Shown in pieces: positions 8,894 to 20,921 of a stretch of DNA of 64,000 bases. The notes under the pieces were generated by a model. The model worked only from the letters and a program-made list of their open reading frames with translations. It was not told the origin of the DNA and did no database searches. This DNA is from Brachybacterium massiliense (GTDB lineage: Bacteria > Actinomycetota > Actinomycetes > Actinomycetales > Dermabacteraceae), in NCBI RefSeq assembly GCF_900184245.1, contig NZ_FXXB01000007.1, positions 248,001 through 312,000 of the forward strand, in the 5' to 3' direction. Numbering within the stretch: the stretch's first letter is position 1; each line of letters starts with the position of its first letter. The position numbers and the translations under genes were made by a program.

Positions 8894-10006
8894 TCAGGCG
8901 GTGGTCACGACCTCGACCCGCTGGAATTCCTTGAGGTCGAGGTAGCCGGTGGTCGCCATCGCGTGGCGCAGGGCGCCCACCAGGTTGGTGGTGCCGTCGG
9001 CCGCCATTGAGGGGCCGAACAGGATCTGCTCGAGCGGTGCGACCGTGCCCACCGGCACGCGGTGGCCACGGGTGAGGGTGGGGTGGTGCGCCTCGCTGCC
9101 CCAGTGGTGGCCGCGCCCCGGCGCCTCCTCGGCGCGGGCGAGCGCCGCACCGACCATCAGGCCGTCGGCGCCGCAGGCGATCGCCTTGACCAGATCACCC
9201 GAGCGGCCCAGGCCGCCGTCGGCGATGACGTGCACGTACCGGCCGCCGGACTCGTCCATGTAGTCGCGGCGCGCCGCGGCGACGTCCGCCACCGCGCTCG
9301 CGAGCGGCACGGAGATCCCGAGGGTCTCCTGGGTGGTCTGCGAGGCGCCGCCGCCGAAGCCGACGAGTACACCGGCCGCGCCGGTGCGCATGAGGTGCAG
9401 GGCCGCGGTGTAGGTCGCGCAGCCGCCCACGATCACCGGGACGTCGAGCTCGTAGATGAAGCGCTTGAGGTTCAGCGGCTCGCGGTCGGAGGAGACGTGC
9501 TCGGCGGAGACGGTGGTGCCGCGGATGAAGAACAGGTCCACGCCCGCATCTACCACTGTCTTCCAGTGCTCCTGGGTGCGCTGCGGGGAGAGGGCGCCGG
9601 CGGCGGTCACGCCCGCATCGCGCAGCTGCTGGAGGCGGTCGCGGATCAGCTCGGGCTTGACCGGCTCGGAGTAGAGCTCGCGCATGACGGAGACGACGTC
9701 GGCGTCCGTGACGGAGGCGAGGCGGTCGAACTGCGTCGCGGGGTCCTCGTACCGGGTCCACAGGCCCTCGAGGTCGAGCACGCCGAGCCCGCCGAGGCGG
9801 CCCAGCTCGATCGCGGTCTCCGGGGACATCAGGGAGTCCATCGGGGCCGCGAAGATCGGGATGTCGAAGTGGTAGGCGTCCACCTGCCAGGCGGTGGAGA
9901 CGTCCTCCGGGTCGCGGGTGCGCCGGGAGGGGACCACCGCCACGTCGTCGAAGCTGTAGCTGCGGCGCCCGCGCTTGTTCCGGCCGATCTCGATCTCGCT
10001 CATCAC
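8894..10006 (-). CDS. guaB3: GuaB3-type IMP dehydrogenase/GMP reductase family protein
   Basis: A 370-residue TIM-barrel protein of the GuaB3 branch, without CBS domains. It has DVAVVPSRRTRDPEDV, IFAAPMDSLMSPETA, IADGGLGRSGDLVKAIACGADG and a C-terminal YLDLKEF. At the place of the IMP dehydrogenase catalytic loop (GSICTTR) it has GGASQTTQE, so the catalytic cysteine is replaced by glutamine. This seems typical of actinobacterial GuaB3 from memory; the true reaction is uncertain. The GTG at 10006 follows a TAGACT box by 7 nt, identical to guaA; the ATG at 10003 is the alternative. It leads a run of three small membrane protein genes. Confidence 0.9.
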   Translation of the reverse strand: MMSEIEIGRNKRGRRSYSFDDVAVVPSRRTRDPEDVSTAWQVDAYHFDIPIFAAPMDSLMSPETAIELGRLGGLGVLDLEGLWTRYEDPATQFDRLASVTDADVVSVMRELYSEPVKPELIRDRLQQLRDAGVTAAGALSPQRTQEHWKTVVDAGVDLFFIRGTTVSAEHVSSDREPLNLKRFIYELDVPVIVGGCATYTAALHLMRTGAAGVLVGFGGGASQTTQETLGISVPLASAVADVAAARRDYMDESGGRYVHVIADGGLGRSGDLVKAIACGADGLMVGAALARAEEAPGRGHHWGSEAHHPTLTRGHRVPVGTVAPLEQILFGPSMAADGTTNLVGALRHAMATTGYLDLKEFQRVEVVTTA

Positions 10007-10019
10007 GTCCGCGAGTCTA
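10007..10019 (-). promoter_or_regulatory. Leaderless promoter of guaB3
   Basis: TAGACT at 10019-10014 (minus), 7 nt, then GTG; the same hexamer, spacing and start codon as guaA. Confidence 0.6.
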
Positions 10020-10072
10020 CCGTCGGCCGGGAGCGCCCCGGGTCTTCGCCCGTGTGCGGGCGGGTCGCGGAC

Positions 10073-10084
10073 TACCGTGGGGCG
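10073..10084 (+). promoter_or_regulatory. Leaderless promoter of the membrane protein at 10085
   Basis: TACCGT at 10073-10078 followed by 6 nt and ATG at 10085; no Shine-Dalgarno sequence fits. Confidence 0.5.
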
Positions 10085-10702
10085 ATGATCTCCGAGCACC
10101 GTCCCGACGTGGGCCCCGAGCGCAGCGGATCGTCCGTGCCGGGCGAGACCGGCCCCGCGCCACGGCTGGATGCCCGGGGGATGCCGGTGGAGCGCGCTGC
10201 GCGGGACGGAGACGCCCCCGCGCGGGAGCGCGGCCCCTCGCTGCTGCTGCCGGCGCTGGTCTCGGCCGCCGGGGTGCTGCTGGCCGGGTTCGAGGTTTTC
10301 TCGCTGGTGACGATGGATCTGCCCGAGGGAGAGCCGCTGCCGCTGCACCGCGCGGTGCTCTCCTGCGCGCTGGCGCTCGGCGGCTTCTCCGTCACCCGGC
10401 TGCTGCAGCTGCTGGTCTTCGCCTCGACGCGCCGGCGGCGCCGTCAGGCCGGGCAGGAGCTGGCTGAGGTGGCCTGGCAGCTCACCGATGCTCACACCGT
10501 GCACGGGGTGTGGGCGCTCGGGGTGAGCGGCTCGATCGCACTGATGGGCCTGCTGGGGCTGTGGTCGCTGCTGGACGGGATCCCCTCCGGTCTCGAACCG
10601 GGCTGGCCGCTGCTGCTGGTTGGCGGGGTCCTGGCACTGCTGGGCCGGCTCGCGTGGCTGCGCACCTCCGCGTGCTGGGAGGGTGCGCCGGAGGCGTTCT
10701 GA
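10085..10702 (+). CDS. Four-helix membrane protein of unknown function
   Basis: A 205-residue protein with a hydrophilic, proline-rich N-terminus of about 55 residues and four hydrophobic segments (roughly 57-80, 98-122, 140-163 and 172-193). No family recognised. The ATG at 10085 is chosen because a TACCGT box lies 6 nt upstream. It is divergent from guaB3 and converges on the exonuclease gene 28 nt downstream. Confidence 0.7.
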   Translation: MISEHRPDVGPERSGSSVPGETGPAPRLDARGMPVERAARDGDAPARERGPSLLLPALVSAAGVLLAGFEVFSLVTMDLPEGEPLPLHRAVLSCALALGGFSVTRLLQLLVFASTRRRRRQAGQELAEVAWQLTDAHTVHGVWALGVSGSIALMGLLGLWSLLDGIPSGLEPGWPLLLVGGVLALLGRLAWLRTSACWEGAPEAF

Positions 10703-10730
10703 GCCGGTTCCTGAGAGCTCCGGGCCCTCC

Positions 10731-11447
10731 TCAGAGGGGCCAGGCGGTGTTCACGTCGGGGGTCTTGCCCTTCTTGGTCAGCCACTCGTTCATGCCCTCG
10801 GCCCAGCGGAGGTGCCAGCCCATCTGCTCGCGGTGCAGATCCGCGAGGGTCGAGCCCGCGACCTGCGGGTACTTCGCGGCGATCGCGCGCACCACATCGA
10901 GGGTCGCGGAGACGTCGACGTCGGCGGTGTGGAGGCGGCCGTCCTGCTCGAGGCCGTAGTGGGCGAGCACGTCGGTGAGCGTGCGCTTGCCCTTGCGGTA
11001 TCGGTCCACCCCGCGGTCGATCACCAGGCCGTCGATCACGGGGGCGATGTCGTGGCCCAGGCGCTCGGTGAGGGTGGGCAGCCCCAGACGGCTCAGCTCG
11101 TTCTGCAGGATCGCGAGGTCGAAGCCGATGTTGAAGGCCACCAGCGGGACGTCCTTCGCGAGCGCCTCGACGATCAGGGCGGCGACCTCGTCGAGCGCCG
11201 CGGCGGCGTTCATGCCGTGGGCTCGCGCATGCTCGGTGCTGATCCCGTGGACGCGCTGGGCGGGTTCGGGGATGTCCATCTCCGGGTCGATCAGCCAGGT
11301 CGCGACCGTCTCGTTCGCCCGGCCCGGGCCCACCGAGTGCACAAGCGCGACGGTGACGATCCGATCCGACGCGACATCCGTGCCGGTGGTCTCGGTGTCG
11401 AAACCCAGCAGGGGCGCGTCGATCCAGGGGGCGGTGCTCGAGCTCAT
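10731..11447 (-). CDS. DEDDh-type 3'-5' exonuclease
   Basis: A 238-residue RNase T/DnaQ-fold exonuclease. The first acidic pair is in GFDTETTG (Asp17, Glu19), the second acidic residue is in FNIGFDLAIL, and the DEDDh histidine and aspartate are in LHTADVD. VHGIS is also typical. Such proteins trim DNA 3' ends as proofreading subunits or act alone in repair; the isolated gene gives no hint which. The ATG at 11447 follows a TAAGCT box by 6 nt. Confidence 0.88.
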   Translation of the reverse strand: MSSSTAPWIDAPLLGFDTETTGTDVASDRIVTVALVHSVGPGRANETVATWLIDPEMDIPEPAQRVHGISTEHARAHGMNAAAALDEVAALIVEALAKDVPLVAFNIGFDLAILQNELSRLGLPTLTERLGHDIAPVIDGLVIDRGVDRYRKGKRTLTDVLAHYGLEQDGRLHTADVDVSATLDVVRAIAAKYPQVAGSTLADLHREQMGWHLRWAEGMNEWLTKKGKTPDVNTAWPL

Positions 11448-11459
11448 GGCCCCAGCTTA
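11448..11459 (-). promoter_or_regulatory. Leaderless promoter of the exonuclease gene
   Basis: TAAGCT at 11459-11454 (minus), 6 nt, then ATG at 11447. Confidence 0.5.
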
Positions 11460-11570
11460 GGCGCGCACGCCCACACTCCGAGGCGCCCGTACCCTCCGAT
11501 GTGGACACACCGACTCCGGGGAGGAATGATCGCGGCACCCACCACCGCCGCACCGCACCGAGGAGGGCCC

Positions 11571-12005
11571 ATGCCCGCACCGTCCCTGTACCTGCACCTG
11601 CCCGGCACCGCCGCCGAGGCGCTCGAGTTCTACCGCACCGTCTTCGGCGGCACGGTCCAGCAGCACAGCTTCGCCGAATTCGAGCGCACCGACGGGCCCG
11701 CCGACGCGATCGCCCACGGGGAGCTCCGCGGCGCCGTGGACCTGTACGTCTCGGACACGGGCGCGCAGGACGAGCCGTTCTCCGCGAGCGGGCTGATGGT
11801 CGCGCTGCTCGGGGTCGCGGAGCCGACCACCCTGCGCACCTGGTTCGCGGGCCTCGCCGAGGGCGGCGAGGTGGTCTCGGAGCTGCAGCGACGCCCGTGG
11901 GGCGCCTCCGACGGGCAGGTCCGCGACCGCTACGGGGTGCGGTGGCTGATCGGCTACGAGCACGGCACGGACCCCTCGGCCGACGCGACCAGCGCGCAGG
12001 AGTGA
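11571..12005 (+). CDS. VOC (glyoxalase/PhnB-like) family protein
   Basis: A 144-residue protein of the vicinal oxygen chelate fold, close to the PhnB/3-demethylubiquinone-like group: LYLHLPGTAAEALEFYRTVFGG at the start, then MVALLGVAE and RDRYGVRWLI at the end. The ligand and reaction cannot be told from sequence. The ATG at 11571 has GAGGAGG 4-9 nt upstream. A TACCCT box at 11489-11494 may be the promoter. A strong bidirectional terminator follows the stop. Confidence 0.85.
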   Translation: MPAPSLYLHLPGTAAEALEFYRTVFGGTVQQHSFAEFERTDGPADAIAHGELRGAVDLYVSDTGAQDEPFSASGLMVALLGVAEPTTLRTWFAGLAEGGEVVSELQRRPWGASDGQVRDRYGVRWLIGYEHGTDPSADATSAQE

Positions 12006-12023
12006 GGGCGCCCGCGAGCTGAG

Positions 12024-12058
12024 GGGCGCCCCGCGACCTCGATGGCCGCGGGGCGCCC
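12024..12058. terminator. Bidirectional hairpin terminator
   Basis: A perfect 12-bp inverted repeat (GGGCGCCCCGCG at 12024-12035 and its complement at 12047-12058) with an 11-nt loop lies between two convergent genes. There is no T-run, as is common in such GC-rich genomes. Confidence 0.8.
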
Positions 12059-12072
12059 TGGCGCATGCCGGG

Positions 12073-12498
12073 TCAGATCAGCGCGGTGCCCGCGAGGAGC
12101 GCTCCGATCAGAGCCCCCAGGGCGAGGACGGGCGCGGTGACGGCGAGGACGATCGCGATGATCGCCTGCACCTTCCCCTGCCCGGCGCCGAGTCCGATCA
12201 CGGCCAGCACGATCGAGACGATCCCGGACACAGTCCACAGCAGCAGGGAGCCGAAGGCGCCGAGCACGGCCCACTGGTACCAGGCAGGGGTGTCGGCGAG
12301 GAGCCGTCCGTGCTCGGCCTCCATCGGGGAGATCGTCAGGCCCACCCCGGTCATCGCGACGAGGGAGCCGATCAGGGCGAGCAGGGCCAGTCCGAGCGCC
12401 CAGGGCACGGCGCGATGGCGACGGGGCCGCTCCTCCGGGCTGTACGGCGCGGTCCTCGAGGAGGTGGGGGACGGGGCGGGGATGCTCGTGGAGGTCAT
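12073..12498 (-). CDS. Small polytopic membrane protein
   Basis: A 141-residue protein with a proline/serine-rich cytoplasmic N-terminus of about 30 residues and three to four hydrophobic segments (about 32-58, 75-103 and 110-140). It resembles DUF4190-type small membrane proteins in layout, but I cannot assign it. The ATG at 12498 follows a TAGTCT box by 7 nt. Function unknown. Confidence 0.7.
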   Translation of the reverse strand: MTSTSIPAPSPTSSRTAPYSPEERPRRHRAVPWALGLALLALIGSLVAMTGVGLTISPMEAEHGRLLADTPAWYQWAVLGAFGSLLLWTVSGIVSIVLAVIGLGAGQGKVQAIIAIVLAVTAPVLALGALIGALLAGTALI

Positions 12499-12511
12499 GT
12501 CCTCGAGACTA
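12499..12511 (-). promoter_or_regulatory. Leaderless promoter of the 12073-12498 gene
   Basis: TAGTCT at 12511-12506 (minus), 7 nt, then ATG at 12498. Confidence 0.5.
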
Positions 12512-12605
12512 GGAGCCCGCCTGGGCCCTTCCCCACCGTGTCATCCTCCGACCCGGGCGGGGGACATCCCCGCCCCCGCATGCCGGGTCGACCCAGAGCT
12601 CCCGC

Positions 12606-14210
<1,605 letters not shown>

Positions 14211-14403
14211 TCACGGCGCAGCGCTCGCAGCAACGCGCCGTACGTCACGTCCACCGAGAAGGGGAGAGGTCAGGACACCTCGGATTCATCTCGCGTTCGC
14301 TCTGCGGTCATCGACGATCTACAGTGGCGGCGGTCCTTGTCGGGACGCGGGATTGCCGATGCACCTCGCTGCCCCTGCCCTCCTCATCCCCGGGAATTCG
14401 ACG

Positions 14404-16038
14404 ATGCCAGGCCCCACCGCTCAGAGCCCCTCCGCCGCACCTGCCTCCCCAGGATTCCTCGGCCCCGACCGCAACTGGCACCTCGGTGCCGGGCTGATAA
14501 CGCTGGCGACGGTCGTCGCCTTCGCGATCTGGACGTTCACCCACACCGGAACGGATGTCAACGCCTTCCTGCTGATCATCGCGATCGCCTTCGGCCTGTT
14601 CATGGCGTTCAACATCGGCGGCAACGACGTCGCCAACTCCTTCGGGACCAGCGTGGGGGCGGGCACGCTGACGATGAAGCAGGCACTCGTGGTCGCCGCG
14701 GTGTTCGAGGTCTCCGGCGCGGTCCTCGCCGGTGGGTCGGTGACCGAGACCGTGCGCAGCGGGATCGTCGACCTCGGCGGCACGAGCATCGACCCCATGG
14801 CCTTCGTCTACATCATGATGGCGGCGCTCGCGGGGGCGGCCTTCTGGCTGCTGCTCGCCACCCGGATGGGCTGGCCCGTCTCCACCACGCACGCGATCAT
14901 CGGCGGCATCGTCGGCGCCGCCGTCACCACCGGATTCGTGACCGGCACGGGCGGTTTCGAGATGGTGCAGTGGAGCGAGATCGGGAAGATCGCGGTCTCG
15001 TGGATCCTCTCGCCGCTCTTGGGCGGGATCTCTGCCTACCTCCTCTTCGGCGCCATCAAACGACACATCCTCGCGCCGGCGGCCCGCGCGATCGCCCTGG
15101 GATCTCGCGGCTATGACGACGCCGAGGACGACGACGATGACGACAGCGACGGGGACGAGCGGGGCCACGTGTCCAGCAGCGAGCGGCTGGGCGAGCTGCA
15201 GCAGAGCGCCTTCGCGGAGTCGGCGGCGTTGGACCTCTCCCCCGGCAGCGCTGGCGCGCAGTTCGTCGAGAGCACCCGGTCGCTGGACAAGAAGGAGCGC
15301 AAGGCGGCGCGGAAGGTGGAGCGCCGGGCGGCCTACCACGCGCTCGAGAAGCGTGTGCCTCCGCTGGCCGCCGGCGCCGCGGTGCTGCTCGCGGCGATGC
15401 TGGTGTTCAAGGGCCTGGACAACGTGGGCCTGAACATCTCCGTCGGCGGCGGCCTGCTGATGCTGACCATGCTCGCCCTGGGCGTGTGGATGGCCACCAC
15501 CGTGTTCGCGCGTGCGCTGAAGAAGCAGACGATCTCCCGCGCCACCTTCATCATGTTCAGCTGGATGCAGGTGTTCACCGCCTGCGCCTTCGCCTTCAGC
15601 CACGGCGCCAACGACATCGCCAACGCCGTGGGCCCCTTCGCAGCCGTGCTCGACGTGCTGCGCACCGGCACGATGTCCCAGGAGGCCGCGGTTCCCACCG
15701 CGGTGCTGATCGCCTTCGGCGTCTCCCTGATCTCCGGCCTGTGGTTCGTGGGCCGCAAAGTGATCCACACCGTCGGCACCGGCCTGACCGCGATGCACCC
15801 CTCCTCCGGCTTCGCCGCAGAGCTCGCGGCGGCGACGGTCGTGCTGCTCGCCTCGGTGCTGGGCCTGCCGGTCTCCTCCACACACATCCTCATCGGTGCG
15901 GTGCTCGGCGTGGGCGTCGTCAACCACGCCGCGAACTGGAAGCTGATGCGGCCGATCTTCCTGGCCTGGATCATCACCCTTCCCGCCGCAGCGGGGATCG
16001 GCGCCGTGATCGTGTTGCTGCTGCGCGCGCTCTTCTGA
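14404..16038 (+). CDS. PiT-family inorganic phosphate transporter
   Basis: A 544-residue low-affinity phosphate symporter. Both halves carry the duplicated PHO4 signature: GGNDVANSFGTSVGAGTL near the N-terminus and SHGANDIANAVGP in the second half, plus PVSTTHAI and PVSSTHILIG. About ten helices flank a large cytoplasmic loop (about residues 235-320) that contains an Asp run (15113-15160) and a lysine-rich patch. The ATG at 14404 is taken as start; an in-frame ATG at 14359 would add 15 residues. No phoU-like gene (DUF47) precedes it. Confidence 0.94.
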   Translation: MPGPTAQSPSAAPASPGFLGPDRNWHLGAGLITLATVVAFAIWTFTHTGTDVNAFLLIIAIAFGLFMAFNIGGNDVANSFGTSVGAGTLTMKQALVVAAVFEVSGAVLAGGSVTETVRSGIVDLGGTSIDPMAFVYIMMAALAGAAFWLLLATRMGWPVSTTHAIIGGIVGAAVTTGFVTGTGGFEMVQWSEIGKIAVSWILSPLLGGISAYLLFGAIKRHILAPAARAIALGSRGYDDAEDDDDDDSDGDERGHVSSSERLGELQQSAFAESAALDLSPGSAGAQFVESTRSLDKKERKAARKVERRAAYHALEKRVPPLAAGAAVLLAAMLVFKGLDNVGLNISVGGGLLMLTMLALGVWMATTVFARALKKQTISRATFIMFSWMQVFTACAFAFSHGANDIANAVGPFAAVLDVLRTGTMSQEAAVPTAVLIAFGVSLISGLWFVGRKVIHTVGTGLTAMHPSSGFAAELAAATVVLLASVLGLPVSSTHILIGAVLGVGVVNHAANWKLMRPIFLAWIITLPAAAGIGAVIVLLLRALF

Positions 16039-16057
16039 GACGAGCGCTCACTGCTCC

Positions 16058-16096
16058 GCCCAGGGCGTCCCGGCATCGTGCCGGGGCGCCCTGGGC
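16058..16096. terminator. Bidirectional hairpin terminator
   Basis: An 18-bp inverted repeat with one mismatch (16058-16075 and 16079-16096) and a 3-nt loop lies between the convergent phosphate transporter and the 16107-16880 gene. Confidence 0.85.
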
Positions 16097-16106
16097 GTTG
16101 TGGGGC

Positions 16107-16880
16107 TCAGCGCTCCGGGTCGTCCTCGCGCGCAGGTTCCCTGCCGCCGAGCACCCGGCGCACCCGGTCGAACTCGGCCTGGAAGGCCTCCTCGTGGTCC
16201 TCGTACTGCGCGCGCCAGGGCATGCCCAGGCGGGCGGCGAGTTCCCGCTGCCGCTCGATCCTGCGCCTGCGACGGTTCTCCTGCCTCAGCACCTCCCGTG
16301 GCGGGGCGGGCCGCAGCCCCGTGGCCGCCTGGAGCGCACGGAGACCGTCGAAGGACGCGCCGTCCCAGCCCACCTCGGGAACGATCCACTGGCGCGGCGG
16401 CGCCTCAGGATCCTGCGTGCTCACGCCGATCAGCGCCATGCCGCCGCGCTCCGCCTCCCCCACCGCATGCTCGACCTGGGCCAGGGGCGCGCGCTCAACG
16501 ATCCTCGGGCCCTTGCGCAGGGCGATGGTGCCCTCGCCCTCGTCCAGCAGCACGGTGCGCTGGGTCAGCAGCAGCGGGACCAGCGCCCACAGCGCGAACA
16601 GCGCCCACAGCAGCAGCGCGCCCAGCAGCAGCTGCGTCCAGGCCGGGGCGAGGAGCTGCTCGAGCAGCCCGTCCTGGCCCGCCTCCAGCCGCGATGCCCG
16701 CCACTGCTGGAGCCCGGCTCCCGCGAAGGGGCACAGCAGCGCCGAGACCAGCGGCAGGCCGATCAGCGCACCGGGTCGGTAGCGCGCGCCCACGGTGGGT
16801 CCGATGATCACCTGCCCGGAGCGGGTGCGCCGCGGCGCCGGCGGGGCGTCGCCGTGACCTGGGGTGCGAGGGTCGTTCAC
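16107..16880 (-). CDS. Two-helix membrane protein with LGMPWR tail motif
   Basis: A 257-residue protein with two hydrophobic segments (about 37-55 and 80-100) followed by a cytoplasmic domain with DEGEGTIALRKGPRIV, which resembles a PH-type strand pattern, and a basic C-terminal helix containing ARLGMPWRAQYED. No confident family. The GTG at 16880 overlaps the stop of the pseudouridine synthase (GTGA), so it is the third gene of a coupled operon; a TACCCT box 6 nt upstream might give an additional leaderless start. Confidence 0.75.
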   Translation of the reverse strand: MNDPRTPGHGDAPPAPRRTRSGQVIIGPTVGARYRPGALIGLPLVSALLCPFAGAGLQQWRASRLEAGQDGLLEQLLAPAWTQLLLGALLLWALFALWALVPLLLTQRTVLLDEGEGTIALRKGPRIVERAPLAQVEHAVGEAERGGMALIGVSTQDPEAPPRQWIVPEVGWDGASFDGLRALQAATGLRPAPPREVLRQENRRRRRIERQRELAARLGMPWRAQYEDHEEAFQAEFDRVRRVLGGREPAREDDPER

Positions 16881-17953
16881 GGCCCCAGGGTACGAGATGC
16901 GCCTCCGCGCACCCCGAGCCGCCCGGTGCTGCGGAACTCGCGCTGCTCGCCCGTGATCGGGTCGCGGAAGGCCAGGGTGCGGGCGAGCAGCTGCAGCGGC
17001 AGCCCCTGCGGCCACAGCCGTGCTGGCGGCAACGGACGGTGGGCGGGCCAGTAGAGGTCCTCCCCCAGGATCGGTGCGCCTCGTGAGGCGAGCTGGAGGC
17101 GCAGCTGGTGGGTGCGCCCGGTGCGGGGCCGCAGACCGAACCGGTGCACGCCCTCGCCTTCGACCTCGAGCAGCTCGACCTCGCTCTCGGCGTTCGGCGG
17201 CTCCTCGAGCACCTGGGCGGTGAGCTCTCCGTGCCGCTTGACGAGGTGATCGCGCAGGGTCTGCACGGTGCCGGGAGTGCTCGGCAGGGAGCTGCCGAGC
17301 TCGGGGAGGGTGCGGGCCTCGTACTCCTTGTCCACCTCTCCGCGGGCGAAGAGCTGCTGGTAGGCGGAGCGCTCCTCGGGCCGGATGCCGAAGGCGAGCA
17401 CCCCGGCGGTGCGACGGTCCAGCCGGTGCAGGGGCACGAGCGCCTCGAGGCCGGTGGCGCGCCGGAGCCGGATCAGGGCGCTGCCGAGCACGTGCACGCC
17501 GCGGGGGATGGTGGCGATGTCGTGGGGCTTGTCGAGCACCAGCAGGTGCTCGTCGCGGTGCAGGATCCGCAGCTCCACCTCGGCGACCTCCTCCTGCGGC
17601 AGCTCGCGGTGGAACCACATCTCGTCGCGCGGGCCGACGGGATCCCCGGCGCTCCAGGCGCGGCCCCGCGCATCCACGATCTCCCCGGCGGCGAAGCGCT
17701 GGGCGAGCGGTGCGGCGGCGGGATCGGCGAGGGCCGGGAAGCGCTGCTGGAGCGCGTCGAGCGCGGGCGTGCTGCGGGGCGCGTCGGGCGGGAGCTGCCA
17801 GCGCACGGGGTCCAGACCGTCACGCTGCGGGAGCGGGGGCGGGAGCCGGTTCGCCCGCCGACGGGCCGCGCGCCCGGAGGAGGTCTCCTGGGTGCGGGGG
17901 CTCCCGGCGGGGCGCCCCTCGTGCCGCCCGCGGCGCCCCGTCACAGCCCCCAT
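16877..17953 (-). CDS. RluA-family pseudouridine synthase
   Basis: A 358-residue RNA pseudouridine synthase. The catalytic signature VPLHRLDRRTAGVLAF carries the conserved Asp, and GRTHQLRLQL is the second family motif. The N-terminal third is specific to an actinobacterial branch (RDEMWFHRELP). The rRNA or tRNA target cannot be deduced. The start is ATG 17953 or GTG 17944; the latter gives the usual 4-nt GTGA overlap with the upstream gene. The stop overlaps the next start in the same way. Confidence 0.9.
   Translation of the reverse strand: MGAVTGRRGRHEGRPAGSPRTQETSSGRAARRRANRLPPPLPQRDGLDPVRWQLPPDAPRSTPALDALQQRFPALADPAAAPLAQRFAAGEIVDARGRAWSAGDPVGPRDEMWFHRELPQEEVAEVELRILHRDEHLLVLDKPHDIATIPRGVHVLGSALIRLRRATGLEALVPLHRLDRRTAGVLAFGIRPEERSAYQQLFARGEVDKEYEARTLPELGSSLPSTPGTVQTLRDHLVKRHGELTAQVLEEPPNAESEVELLEVEGEGVHRFGLRPRTGRTHQLRLQLASRGAPILGEDLYWPAHRPLPPARLWPQGLPLQLLARTLAFRDPITGEQREFRSTGRLGVRGGASRTLGP
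16881..16892 (-). promoter_or_regulatory. Possible internal leaderless promoter
   Basis: TACCCT at 16892-16887, 6 nt, then GTG at 16880, inside the end of the upstream coding region. Because the genes also overlap by GTGA, this may be chance. Confidence 0.3.
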
Positions 17954-18639
17954 ACGGCGAAGGTGAGCACGTTGTGGCCGACGTAGAAGGCCAGCAGGAG
18001 CAGCAGCAGGAGGTTCGGGTGGCGGTCCACGAAGCTCATCGCCTCGGGCGCCTGCCGCATCAGCTCGGCCGGGGTGATCGCGTCGATGTGCACGATGCTC
18101 ACGCCCGCCTCGCGGGCCCGCTGGAGGGTCATCTCCTGGGCGCGGTGGCCGAAGAAGCGGCTCGAGACGGCCAGGATGCGCCGTCCCTGCCGGTCCATCA
18201 CGTAGACCCCGTCGTAGGCCGTCTCGGGCGCATCGAGCACCTCGGGGGCGGTGCCGCGATCGATGTCGCGGGCGGCGATCACCTGTCCCACCTCGTCCCA
18301 GCTCACCGTCCGGGTGCGGCGGAAGAGGCTGCGCAGCTCGAAGCCCCGCTCGTGGATCTGCAGCCAGGAGGTGATCACGCGCAGCACCGTGACGGTCACG
18401 CTCACCGCGACCACCACCCACAGCAGCAGCGGGAGGGTGAAGAGGAAGTCCTCCTTCAGCGCCGGGTCGGTCCACAGACGCTGGCCCACGAAGCTGATGA
18501 TGACGAGGAACTCGAGCACCACCACGAAGACGAAGCCGACCACGAGGGAGCCGATCACCACGGAGGCCGGCGGCCCGTAGGTGCGGGTGGGGAGGTCCCC
18601 CTCATGGGCCGAGCGTGCGGCATCCGGTGTACTGATCAC
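17941..18639 (-). CDS. Membrane protein with PH-like domain
   Basis: A 232-residue protein: two N-terminal hydrophobic segments (about 27-55 and 68-90), a cytoplasmic domain with GFELRSLFRRTRTVSWDEVG and AVSSRFFGHR that looks like a bacterial PH or YcxB-type domain, and a C-terminal hydrophobic segment near VDRHPNLLLLLLLAFYVG. The GTG at 18639 is chosen because GAGGAG lies 5 nt upstream; GTG 18642 is adjacent. A TAAGAT box near 18680 is a candidate promoter. It heads a three-gene coupled operon. Confidence 0.75.
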   Translation of the reverse strand: MISTPDAARSAHEGDLPTRTYGPPASVVIGSLVVGFVFVVVLEFLVIISFVGQRLWTDPALKEDFLFTLPLLLWVVVAVSVTVTVLRVITSWLQIHERGFELRSLFRRTRTVSWDEVGQVIAARDIDRGTAPEVLDAPETAYDGVYVMDRQGRRILAVSSRFFGHRAQEMTLQRAREAGVSIVHIDAITPAELMRQAPEAMSFVDRHPNLLLLLLLAFYVGHNVLTFAVWGL

Positions 18640-18768
18640 CACTGCTCCTCCCCCCGTCGTTCCCGGTGTGACTCGCACCATCTTAGGCCGCGCACGGGTC
18701 GCGACGGACCGGCTCGCCGGAGGCTGGTCAGCATCGCCGAGCAGGCACGATGACCCGCAGGACGTGCG

Positions 18769-18812
18769 GAACGGGCGGGCGCACCGGGTCTCCCCGGTCC
18801 GCCCGCCCGTTC
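18769..18812 (-). terminator. Hairpin terminator of the groES-groL operon
   Basis: A 20-bp inverted repeat with one mismatch (18769-18788 and 18793-18812), 4-nt loop, lies about 45 nt past the groL stop. A second smaller palindrome (18824-18850, GGTCGATC arms) lies just after the stop. Confidence 0.8.
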
Positions 18813-18856
18813 AGGTGCGGGAGGGTCGATCGATCATCCGATGATCGACCGCTCGG

Positions 18857-20745
<1,889 letters not shown>

Positions 20746-20857
20746 GCGGCTCACTCCTTCATGAAGAGATGTGACTCTGCGTGAGTTCTGGGTGGCGGGA
20801 TCCGTGCCCGATCGTCGTCGCGGTGCCGACCGGAGGTGGATCCCTCTGCGGCAGCCT

Positions 20858-20884
20858 CTGGCACTCTCGGCCGTCGACTGCCAA
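20858..20884 (-). promoter_or_regulatory. CIRCE element, downstream copy
   Basis: CTGGCACTC, 9 nt, GACTGCCAA: a slightly degenerate CIRCE located at or just after the predicted transcription start of groES-groL. It is the expected binding site of the HrcA repressor. Confidence 0.8.
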
Positions 20885-20891
20885 CGGGGCA

Positions 20892-20921
20892 ACTGTAGGA
20901 CGCGCGCTGGCACTCATGCAA
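20892..20921 (-). promoter_or_regulatory. groES-groL promoter
   Basis: Read on the minus strand: TTGCAT (20921-20916), an 18-nt spacer and TACAGT (20897-20892). The -35 box falls within the spacer of the upstream CIRCE, and the start site falls at the edge of the downstream CIRCE. Confidence 0.7.
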
